64,000 bases of DNA from Nitzschia sp. DOCU1 (lineage: Eukaryota > Bacillariophyta > Bacillariophyceae > Bacillariales > Bacillariaceae). The stretch lies in contig OX595985.1 in NCBI GenBank assembly GCA_951394045.1, positions 62,001 to 126,000 on the forward strand, given 5' to 3'. Below the pieces are notes generated by a model that worked only from the letters and a program-made list of their open reading frames with translations, was not told the origin of the DNA and did not search any database. Shown piece after piece: positions 56,664-64,000 of the stretch. Position 1 is the stretch's first letter; every line of letters begins with the position of its first letter. A program made the position numbers and the translations under genes.

Positions 56664-57707
56664 TTAGCTAGTAACAACTATGTATTGTCTCATTCCCTGA
56701 TATTTGTTGTGGCGACACCGTCCTACCACTTGTTGATGTTGGCCGCGAATCGTTCCATTAGCTAGTAGTAGCGTAGGTCTGGGAACGGCCGCCCGACCGT
56801 TGCAGAGTTCGAGGAGAGAATCGTATCCAATGTTGCTGACTGATGATCCTCGTGGTCCCGCCATCAAGAACAAGTCGCAAGAGTGAGCCATAGGCGGAGG
56901 CTTTGCCAGGCCGGTAGCACTGCTACCACTTTGCCGCCGCCTGCTGTCCGACGACGGTAGAACAATGATAGGGGCTTGGGACAAAGAGGAGCTTGGGGGT
57001 AAACTACAAACAGGGGGAGGAGGCGCCATCATTGTCAATGCCATCATTGACGCTGTTGAAGAATCGAGACACATGTATTCCGTGACGAGGAGTCGAACCA
57101 GATCGGCACCAGCGTGACGTTTGCTACAACAGTATGCACGATAACTGCTTTCCAGAGTTACGAAGGTGTCCTTGTCCGATTTGGAACGCAGTGAAACTGG
57201 CATTCCCAGGAAGTATTGCAGCGCCCGAATTCGCCTCGTTTCTTCGTCATCGTCATGAAAAACGAATGTTGCACTCGTCGACGATAACGCTCGCCTGGTC
57301 TCATTCAACTGTCTTTCCAACAGCTCTATGATCTCCGCCTGTGTACTACCTTCATCATCAACGACATTTGATGACGATGTTTCATCAGCCTTTAGGAGGT
57401 CCAGCGGGTTCTCAGATAGTCTCTTTGTCGTGGCGTCTGCTACTTGGGACTCCACAAGAGGCGTCATGGGATTGGATAAACTCCAGCAGCTGGTCAGGCT
57501 CCAAGTCCTCTTTATCGCTATCCCTCGACGCCATAGTATGGGCTCTCCTCGGTCGGCAATCAGATGACTTGTAAAAGGTGGTTCCAAGCTTAAGGAAGTA
57601 GCATCGTCGTTTTGTTGGGCGGGATTCGACAAAGGCTTAATGGGATCAGAAGAATGAACTCGCGAACTACCTCGATTTCTGTCCGCTCGCAAGGGAGGGG
57701 CAAGCAA
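56664..57707 (-). CDS. Hypothetical protein, 347-codon frame
   Basis: A long minus-strand frame without recognised family. It has a Ser/Thr-rich N-terminus, a predicted helical segment (EGSTQAEIIELLERQLNETR), DDDEETRRIRALQYFLGMP in the middle, and a Pro/Ser-rich stretch (APPPPVCSLPPSSSLSQA). The first residues overlap the end of the VPS50-like region upstream, so part may be a continuation of that gene in another exon. The start codon is not secure. Confidence 0.35.
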   Translation of the reverse strand: MLAPPLRADRNRGSSRVHSSDPIKPLSNPAQQNDDATSLSLEPPFTSHLIADRGEPILWRRGIAIKRTWSLTSCWSLSNPMTPLVESQVADATTKRLSENPLDLLKADETSSSNVVDDEGSTQAEIIELLERQLNETRRALSSTSATFVFHDDDEETRRIRALQYFLGMPVSLRSKSDKDTFVTLESSYRAYCCSKRHAGADLVRLLVTEYMCLDSSTASMMALTMMAPPPPVCSLPPSSSLSQAPIIVLPSSDSRRRQSGSSATGLAKPPPMAHSCDLFLMAGPRGSSVSNIGYDSLLELCNGRAAVPRPTLLLANGTIRGQHQQVVGRCRHNKYQGMRQYIVVTS

Positions 57708-58722
57708 AGCTCAGCATCTGTAAATGGCGGCAAATTCAAACTCGTAGCAACTTGCCGTCGGGGCTGAGACGGCGACCACCTTCCAAAACCAAGCAGTTGA
57801 GAGGAGCTACTTCGAGCGGGGCGTTGCAATAGTGTCTGGGTCAAGAGTCGGCGCAGAAGGTTGTAGTCCTAGAAGAAACTTTTCGTGCTTGCAGCTTCCA
57901 GAGCAAATCCAAAAGGTTGTAGTCATATAAAGATCAGAAATGTTGGAGAACACCTCATAGACTTCCTGGGCAATGGGTGGGAGCAGTTTCAGTAATGGCA
58001 TAAGTTTCGAAAGTCACCCGACGATATCGCCAATGAAGCAGGCGGGAATGAGAGGAGATACCACTGGAGACGCGCCGAGGTGGGACTCGAATTGGGTTGA
58101 TACGCTGCTATCAATTGCGGGAAGTTGATCAACGAGTTTTCATCCAGAGCAATCTTTTTGCCACGGCAAATGAAGAAGCGGTTGAACCAGCTTCGGATTT
58201 CCTTCTTCGTAGAGCGGTTCTCCATGGCGACCAATTCTGTCACGATTTTCTACAGGATACCGACACAGTGAACAGGAATAATGTCGAATTGGATCGTGAC
58301 GAAAGCAATGGTGATCTTACCTTCCTGATGTACTCCACGGCATTTTCTTTGTCCGACAAGGGCTCCTTCTTGGGCAGGGTAACAAAAGACCAGTCCTCGC
58401 GGTATGCACGCAAGTGCTTCTTTTGAATGTCGTCGAAAAGCTTTTCACGCAGCATAATCCCATCGTTGGTGAGTTGCTCCGATGCATCCACCAGAAACCC
58501 GCTTCGTAGAGAAAGAATTTGCTCCGTCAATCCCAATACGTCCGCCAGTCCGATCAAATCTTGGTGCCGCGCTGAGTCGTCTTGCAGCCCTTTGTCCGAC
58601 GTTTGAAATAACTTTTTCTTGTCTGAAAACTTCAGATAATCTTCCAAACACTCTTGCAGGACCTTGACGCAAGTATTCCAGATCGAGGCTCGCCGCACCT
58701 CAACCTCGCTGTAGATAACCAT
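57590..58722 (-). CDS. VPS50/syndetin-like tethering-complex subunit, fragment
   Basis: ATG at 58722. Exon 1 (to 58321) carries RRASIWNTCVKVLQECLED, then DLIGLADVLGLTEQILSL and KLFDDIQKKHLRAYREDW, which matches the order of the VPS50 region with a VW-x-V-x-K start, a VLD helix and a YF-x2-YH...LExExW end. An intron (58320-58250, GTAAGA...CTGTAG, 71 nt, phase 0) leads to exon 2 (KIVTELVAMENRSTKKEI and following). A further frame (58001-57807) contains MPLLKLLPPIAQEVYEVFSN with ISDLY, like the C-terminal VPS50 domain. The join between exon 2 and this frame is not resolved. VPS50 belongs to EARP, which tethers endosomal recycling vesicles. Family members are about 950 residues, so the N-terminal half is missing, apparently cut by the duplication breakpoint. 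Confidence 0.45.
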
Positions 58723-58866
58723 TATATATTACCGCAGCGTAGGACTCGGACCCCAAGGAATCTGTGGCGTGCTCATTGTGCCATGTGAATAAAGAAACGA
58801 ACATTGGTCAGCTGCCAACAGAGCTTGTGGTAAATCGCCGGTAAAAGATTCCTCGATGACTCAAAA

Positions 58867-59949
58867 TCAAAGCATAGTCTCCAACGTTCGTATCCAAACG
58901 CGCCTCTTTGGCAGATCCATGTAGGTTTTCGTGCTTAGAGCCAACATCACCTTGTCATACTTGGAATCGTCTTGGTTCATAGCTGAGTCGGTCGGATTCA
59001 GCAACACCACACCAAAGGACTTTTGAGCTTGCATCATGAGTGCTGTGTGGATGCTCGTACAAAACGCCTTGGAGATTTCGTTGTTGTCTTGTCGTTCTAC
59101 CAGCAAGAGGGCTTGCACCAAAAGTTGGTATTCTTTGGAATCAAGCCCGCCCCCAATCATGCTGGCAGCGTAACATCGCATCGTCGTGGTCTCGATCCAA
59201 GAGGGTAGACGACCAATCAAGATTTTGGATCGAAAATCTTTAACTCTATTCCGAAGTTCGGAAAGACACTCCGGTCGAGAGGTGGCGGGTATTACAAGAC
59301 ACCCCCGGAGTTCATCGATTACATCCATTTTGCTCGCCTCGTCATCATCTTCGTCTTGCTCATCATGGTCCCCATTAGCCTTCGACTCGACATTTTCGTC
59401 GTCGTCCCCATCACCTTCTTCGTCTTTACCCGGAGAGTCTTCGTTGGATGCAGCATCGTCTTCGTCCTCTTCGTCGTCTCCATCGCGTTTGCGTTTGGCA
59501 GACTTTTCCTTTCCGGTTTGACGACGAGCTTTGACGGATGGATTGGACAGGGCAGAACCATGAGATGCCGTTTCCAATTCTTCTACTCGACAAATACGGC
59601 AAAGACTACGACTTGGGTCAATGACTTTCTTTGGCTTGCGTTTGGAATCGCTGTCCTCATTCGTCCCCTTCAAAGTCATCACCATCCGGATGGCAGGAAG
59701 GAAAATGAATCCATCCGTCACGCGATTCACACTTCTGCAAATCAAGTCTCTTTTCGTTACATTCAAAATAAACGCTCTCGATCTTGGCAGGATGTTTGGT
59801 CTCTTCTTCGGTTTCTTCTGTTGCGTCCACTTGATCTGTGCCTGCCCTTTTTGTTGACGATTTTTTCTTGCACGACGCTGGATTGGTAGCAGTTGTGTAC
59901 AACCGCCGCTTAAGGAGTTCTTGCCTTTGATGAAAACCATCCTGGACAA
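58867..59949 (-). CDS. Acidic nuclear-type hypothetical protein, block B copy 2
   Basis: Counterpart of 47100-48176, identical through SAMNQDDSKYDK, but ending VMLALSTKTYMDLPKRRVW and a short tail (360 residues). This C-terminus continues smoothly and is likely the original, with copy 1 truncated at its duplication edge. A GTGATG right after KYDK could alternatively be a splice donor. Family unknown. Confidence 0.45.
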   Translation of the reverse strand: MSRMVFIKGKNSLSGGCTQLLPIQRRARKNRQQKGQAQIKWTQQKKPKKRPNILPRSRAFILNVTKRDLICRSVNRVTDGFIFLPAIRMVMTLKGTNEDSDSKRKPKKVIDPSRSLCRICRVEELETASHGSALSNPSVKARRQTGKEKSAKRKRDGDDEEDEDDAASNEDSPGKDEEGDGDDDENVESKANGDHDEQDEDDDEASKMDVIDELRGCLVIPATSRPECLSELRNRVKDFRSKILIGRLPSWIETTTMRCYAASMIGGGLDSKEYQLLVQALLLVERQDNNEISKAFCTSIHTALMMQAQKSFGVVLLNPTDSAMNQDDSKYDKVMLALSTKTYMDLPKRRVWIRTLETML

Positions 59950-60341
59950 TACCAGGGATCGTCATTTTTTCAAGCGAGTCTCGACTTGATCCCTTGGGGA
60001 CAAAATCGCAATGATGGACAGGGGACAAAATCGCAATGATGGACATGTGGACACCCATCACAACAGACAAACCACCACAAACTTCTTGGCAATAAAATGT
60101 ATCCCCATCATGACCCAATCAACGGCAAAGAGGAAGGAACGAGGGCTGGATCTGGGGTGTCTTCCTTTGTTACACTTTTGGATCGATGACGAGAAGGAAT
60201 ACTTGCAAGCGAGGGAGTCGATGGGGGCAAGGGTTCCAACAATTTGCCGCCCAATTAAATTGTGACTTGCATCGTCGATGGTTTTGGTCTTCACTCTTGC
60301 CGCTCTTGGCGTCTCCTCATTCCACCCTTGCCACTCACTCG

Positions 60342-60909
60342 CTAGAGTAGCCTTTTTAGCGGCAATGCTACTAGAAGTCGACCTTGGAGATGCTCGGGGA
60401 GATCGGAGAGCACGTTCCGAAGCGAAAGGCGCTGGAGTGGGGACTGGTGATGAGGCACGTTCCTTGCCGCTGCTTCGGCGGTGGGTGAACTGGCAGTGAC
60501 ATAAGGATCTGACTCCACTCGACCAGGAGTGGACCTATATGTTGGCAATCCTCTCCCTCGTCGCTAGCTTGGCAATACGGTTCAAATCCATCCTCGTCGG
60601 GATTACATACTATCCTGTGAGTCCGGCTCCACATAGCGAGCCGTTGTCCGCACCGTACGGGGCCGCAGATTCTACCAATCCGTGTCAGCAAAAAAGGCAG
60701 CGGGCAAGGCATTTGCTCTTTCATTTACAGTGCTCGGCATCTCGAATGAAACGTCGGCAGGTTGGAAAGAGGGATTCTTGGAGCTGGTCGGTACCGGTGT
60801 TTTGCTCGACATATTGGATGACATCTTGGAATTGCTCGGCGCCGAGGACTTGCGCGAGGCATACTGGATGGTTCCGACATAGTTGCTCGAGGACCGTTTC
60901 CCTTTTCTG
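60342..60909 (-). pseudogene. Exon remnants of an unknown gene in block B, copy 2
   Basis: Same sequence as 48572-49139, shifted by 11,770. One substitution (HPVCRAK versus HPICRAK in the other frame) and no new indels. See the first copy for the composition. Confidence 0.3.
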
Positions 60910-61341
60910 GAATCAACACGAACAGGAGCCTTTCAGTCTGTCTTGTCTGCATCCATATATAAATCCAAGCCGGATCTGTCGTCGTCTTTTCCTTCCAGGT
61001 ACAGTACCCACTAGTTCATAGTAGAGCATTGTCGCTGCTATGGCCTCTGCCGCCTTTTGCCTGCACGACAAAAAATGTCCGAGCCACGGGGAGATGATAG
61101 TAGTTCCACCATTTTAAAAGTCAAAGTACTCCAAGATGCAAAGATTTCATCCACTCCATAAAATAAATGAACGACAAGACAAGATCGAGCGACGCTAACG
61201 GATCTGGGAGATTCTGCATGCTAATCTCGAAGCAGCCGGAATTGGCGGGAGAGATAGAAGACGAGTCCTTTCCCCAAACCGCCATTTGATGGTCATTTCA
61301 TTTCATGATCCAAAGAGAGCGGTAATGAAACTGTCATTTGC

Positions 61342-62199
61342 ACTGAAACGGATCGGCCGATATCTCCTCAAGTCCAAGGATGTTGGCCTGCTCATTCGCA
61401 AATCCGATCATTTCGCTGTGGATTGTTACGTCGATGCCTCCTTTGCTGGCGAATGGGGAATCACCGCCAAAGACGATCCTTCCTGTGTCAAATCGCGCAC
61501 TGGTTATGTCATCACTCTTGGCGACAATCCCGTCCTTTGGGCGTCTCGGATGCAAACTGAGGTCGCCCTGTCCACCATGGAAGCTGAATATATCGCATTG
61601 TCGACTTCTCTCCGTGCCTTGCTCCCTGCTCGCCGCGTCTACCTGTCCTACTGCACCGCTTTCGGAATCCCCCTTGACAACCGTTCGATTATCTCGATGG
61701 TCTGGGAAGACAATCAAGCTGCTCTCATCCTGGCCAACAATGATCCTCCACGTTTGACCCCTCGATCCAAACATATTGCTGTCAAGTACCACTGGTTCCG
61801 ATCTCATCTCAAGAAGGGTGAACTCGAAGTCCATCCTATCGAAAGCGCCAAGCAGAAAGCCGACATCTTCACCAAGCCGCTGAAGGAACCTGATCTCCTT
61901 CGCGCCCGGAAACTCCTCATGGGTTGTTGATTGTTGCCTTGCCCCTCGTCTGAGGGCGAGTATCATGCCAAATCTAAGTCCGTTCAAACTTCGTGCCAAG
62001 CCAACGACTCTTCCCATATAAGCCCCGCGCTCAATACGCGCACACTCACCGAAAATACTTACTGCCACCGAAATCCAATAAAGTGAAATAGCTCACAATT
62101 TGATTGACCGCCAATTTCGTTGTCACCCACGCCGTATTTTCGTCCATCGTCGGCCATCTTTGGCCATGGCCGCCGATCCCTCTTTGCATTCGGCGTGAG
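61342..62199 (+). mobile_element. Ty1/copia retrotransposon fragment: RNase H end and downstream sequence
   Basis: The frame 61343-61930 encodes ALKRIGRYLLKSKDVGLL, then CYVDASFAGE (first catalytic Asp), MQTEVALSTMEAEYIALS (catalytic Glu and family motif), VWEDNQAALILA and SKHIAVKYHWFR, and ADIFTKPLKE before the stop. This is the C-terminal RNase H part of copia Pol. Downstream, GAGGGCGAG at about 61952 is a candidate polypurine tract and the following 240 bp may be LTR sequence (TATAAG near 62020, AATAAAG near 62080), but no second LTR copy exists here. Integrase and reverse transcriptase are missing, so the fragment is inactive. Confidence 0.85.
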
Positions 62200-62389
62200 A
62201 TGACGTAGTGAGATGGAAACGCGCGGATCCAACGCGCGCTACACAAAGATTCCTTCGACACGATGAGCCTTTTGCTATCTATTGCACAACTTTTGTTGAC
62301 TTCTCTCTCGATGAGGCAGCAGCAACAACAACATGGCTGTCAATAGTACCAATGTAGGCGGGGCTGCGACTTTGGATCTATGATGCAAG

Positions 62390-63253
62390 GTGGCGTCAAG
62401 TCGGTATTTGGATTTCGAAGAGTCAAAAGGTCATGATTGCGCACTGACTGCACATGTGCAAGTCGATTTGATCAAATGGAAAGATCCAGCTCGAGAGATC
62501 AAGCCGCGAAACCATGGCGTCGTCACGATTTGCTGCTTTGGACTATCTATTGTTGATCAAACGCTCCAAGAACTGGAATCGGAACAAGACTTTCAGGCGA
62601 CGAGACGGCAGTTTCAGACAGTAAGTTGGGCTCGAGAGAATGACTAAAGAAGAACGGACCAAACGGCGACGTGCAAAAGACGAATTTGAGAATTCTTTCC
62701 CAACGTTTGCAATCTCGTTCGGATAGCAAGGGAAATCCGGCTTGATTTGCAACTTATGGATCGATGCAACCTTACCGTTTTGCAGGAACCCGGCTAGGAA
62801 GATCTTGGCAGGTTTCTTAAAGAAAACAGACTTAGAGTATTGAGGAAAATCGGGATCCGTCGCTCCGATTGGATCGAGTCTACAATACAATCCGCTGGAT
62901 GCCTTTAGGCCGAAACCCCAATCCAAGCTCCAAGAGCACTACAAGATGCGACTAGCCGACAACTTTGGAATCTTATTCAACAGCCTATTCACAAGCGATT
63001 CGCAGACTTTCTGCACCGTCGAAGGGAACTCGAAGAGTACATGAACCTGCTAGTGCGGAATTTCAACAAAGATACGGTCGAGAATCTCATATGTTTTGGA
63101 TACTGTAAGCGGTGGATCTCGTTTGCTAGTCAAGGAAAACATGGGCTGGAATCATTCACACTATCGACGATTTTCGCACAGATCTACGACTGCGGCTGGA
63201 ACCAACAGCTTGGAATGGGGCTTGTTTTTACCGGTGGTCGAAACGGGGCCTAA
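62390..63253 (+). pseudogene. Exon-like pieces of an unknown gene, block B copy 2
   Basis: Counterpart of 49881-50744 with no frame change. The possible intron is 63105-63181 (GTAAGC...CGCACAG, 77 nt). After 63335 the sequence differs from copy 1, so the 3' context here, which leads into the ORF at 63400-63954, may be the native one. Confidence 0.3.
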
Positions 63254-63366
63254 AAATCGCTTTGGGCTGTGGCGTAGTACGGCAGTTCTTATGTTTGTTG
63301 TGGGCTTTGTGCAGGATTATCGAATGGGTGACTTGCTTCATCCAAACGAAGCTCGGAGGCACATGA

Positions 63367-63954
63367 CCGACTCTACGACTGGCAATTTGCCAACAAAACA
63401 CATTCCTTCGTTTGGAGAATGGTGCTATAAGTAGCAAAGATACTGCTCCAGACAGCACTGCATTTACAAGCATTGCTCGCGAAATGTTGGCCGCCTCGAT
63501 TGCCTCGTTTGAAGATTCGGTTCTCGTCATCGACAAGTCCAATTCCTGTGACAACATCGCCATGCTATGCAAAATTGGTGCGAAAGTTTTTCAGAATCAC
63601 CCACTGCTTTGCAAGCAGTTCTGGAGCGACTGGGAAGAATACAATGGCGGAAATTCCTCGACCAGCCCGTTTCCGATTTGCATATTGCTAGACGCTTCTC
63701 ATCGTCTTGCAATCGCAGCCTTACAAGCCTACGGACAAGGTCAGGTGCCCAAAGAATTCTTCTTGCAGGTGGTAGCACCCTTTTTCCAGTTATTGGCGAC
63801 ACTGTGTCATACTTCCGAGCTGGTCGAAACGACCGTAGCAACATTGCCAGAGGGGTTGGTGCGTCATGCGCTGCTTTCGTGTCGTTTGTCTTTGTCCAGC
63901 GCAGGACTGCCCACTATCATAGTGACTACCAGAAGAATCGCGTCGTCTTGCTAG
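63367..63954 (+). CDS. Hypothetical helical-repeat protein, possibly nucleoporin-like, partial
   Basis: An open frame (opens at 63367, stop at 63952-63954) encodes a helix-rich protein with MLCKIGAKVFQNHPLLCKQF, PICILLDASHRLAIAAL, VVAPFFQLLATLCHTSELVE and TLPEGLVRHALLS. The pattern resembles the alpha-solenoid of large scaffold nucleoporins (Nup188/192/205), but identity is not certain. There is no good ATG and the upstream exons in block B may belong to it. The ending TTRRIASSC may be intron sequence read through. Confidence 0.35.
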   Translation, partial: PTLRLAICQQNTFLRLENGAISSKDTAPDSTAFTSIAREMLAASIASFEDSVLVIDKSNSCDNIAMLCKIGAKVFQNHPLLCKQFWSDWEEYNGGNSSTSPFPICILLDASHRLAIAALQAYGQGQVPKEFFLQVVAPFFQLLATLCHTSELVETTVATLPEGLVRHALLSCRLSLSSAGLPTIIVTTRRIASSC

Positions 63955-64000
63955 CTGCCATTGGGCGGCTGGCGCTGGACGGAAACTCCAGGTCCTGTCT

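Larger units (their letters stand above)
58952..63335. repeat. Segmental duplication block B (second copy), containing copia-derived sequence
   Basis: 58952-61341 matches 47179-49571 and 62200-63335 matches 49692-50826. Between them, 61342-62199 carries a copia RNase H fragment and downstream sequence. Only scattered substitutions separate the two copies, so divergence is recent or the copies are alleles. Confidence 0.9.

Noticed and set aside
61334..62068. Minus-strand ORF of 244 codons over the copia fragment
   Set aside because: Antisense to a clear RNase H coding frame with its catalytic motifs.

Overview
The window looks like nuclear DNA of a diatom, most likely a pennate species. This is inferred from short GT-AG introns (about 60-165 nt) in many genes, a receptor-type nucleotide cyclase fused to a phosphodiesterase, a Ty1/copia RNase H fragment, and a Helitron-like RepHel gene. 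No rRNA, tRNA or CRISPR array was recognised.

Left flank (1-6.3 kb): the C-terminal exons of a sirtuin, then genes in decay: a frameshifted FAD-dependent oxidoreductase, a truncated AAAP-type amino-acid permease, an 80-bp triple repeat and a relic of a sensor histidine kinase. From 6.35 to 11.48 kb lies block A, a degraded half-size ABCA transporter plus about 2 kb of downstream sequence. A second copy (A') lies at 50.91-56.34 kb.

Core genes (11.9-20.1 kb): an apparently intact cyclase/PDE fusion in four exons, an HMG-box-like protein and a membrane-anchored ketopantoate-reductase-like enzyme.

Accessory region (20.1-44.5 kb): this is the notable part. It holds a SET-domain protein, unknown proteins, a very divergent histone H3, an LRR-like protein, a 182-bp tandem array, a Helitron2/Helentron-class RepHel gene of about 2,490 codons with a GIY-YIG nuclease-like C-terminus (interrupted by one in-frame TGA), a divergent RING-H2 gene, a two-exon gene for a 1,656-aa acidic protein with no recognised domain, a second array of about 181 bp, and a 1.37-kb segment with terminal inverted repeats containing a third array of about 180 bp. 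I infer a large Helitron-like element, or a cluster built around one, possibly carrying chromatin-related cargo. Its true ends were not identified.

Right flank (44.5-64 kb): a second HMG-box paralogue and a third relic, then a mosaic of segmental duplications. Block B (47.18-50.83 kb) recurs at 58.95-63.34 kb, where the copy holds a copia 3' fragment, and A' sits next to the first B. Between A' and the second B lie a VPS50/syndetin-like fragment and an unknown ORF. The copies differ by indels that break reading frames, so at least one copy of each is probably non-functional. Real duplication and misassembled haplotypes cannot be separated from sequence alone.
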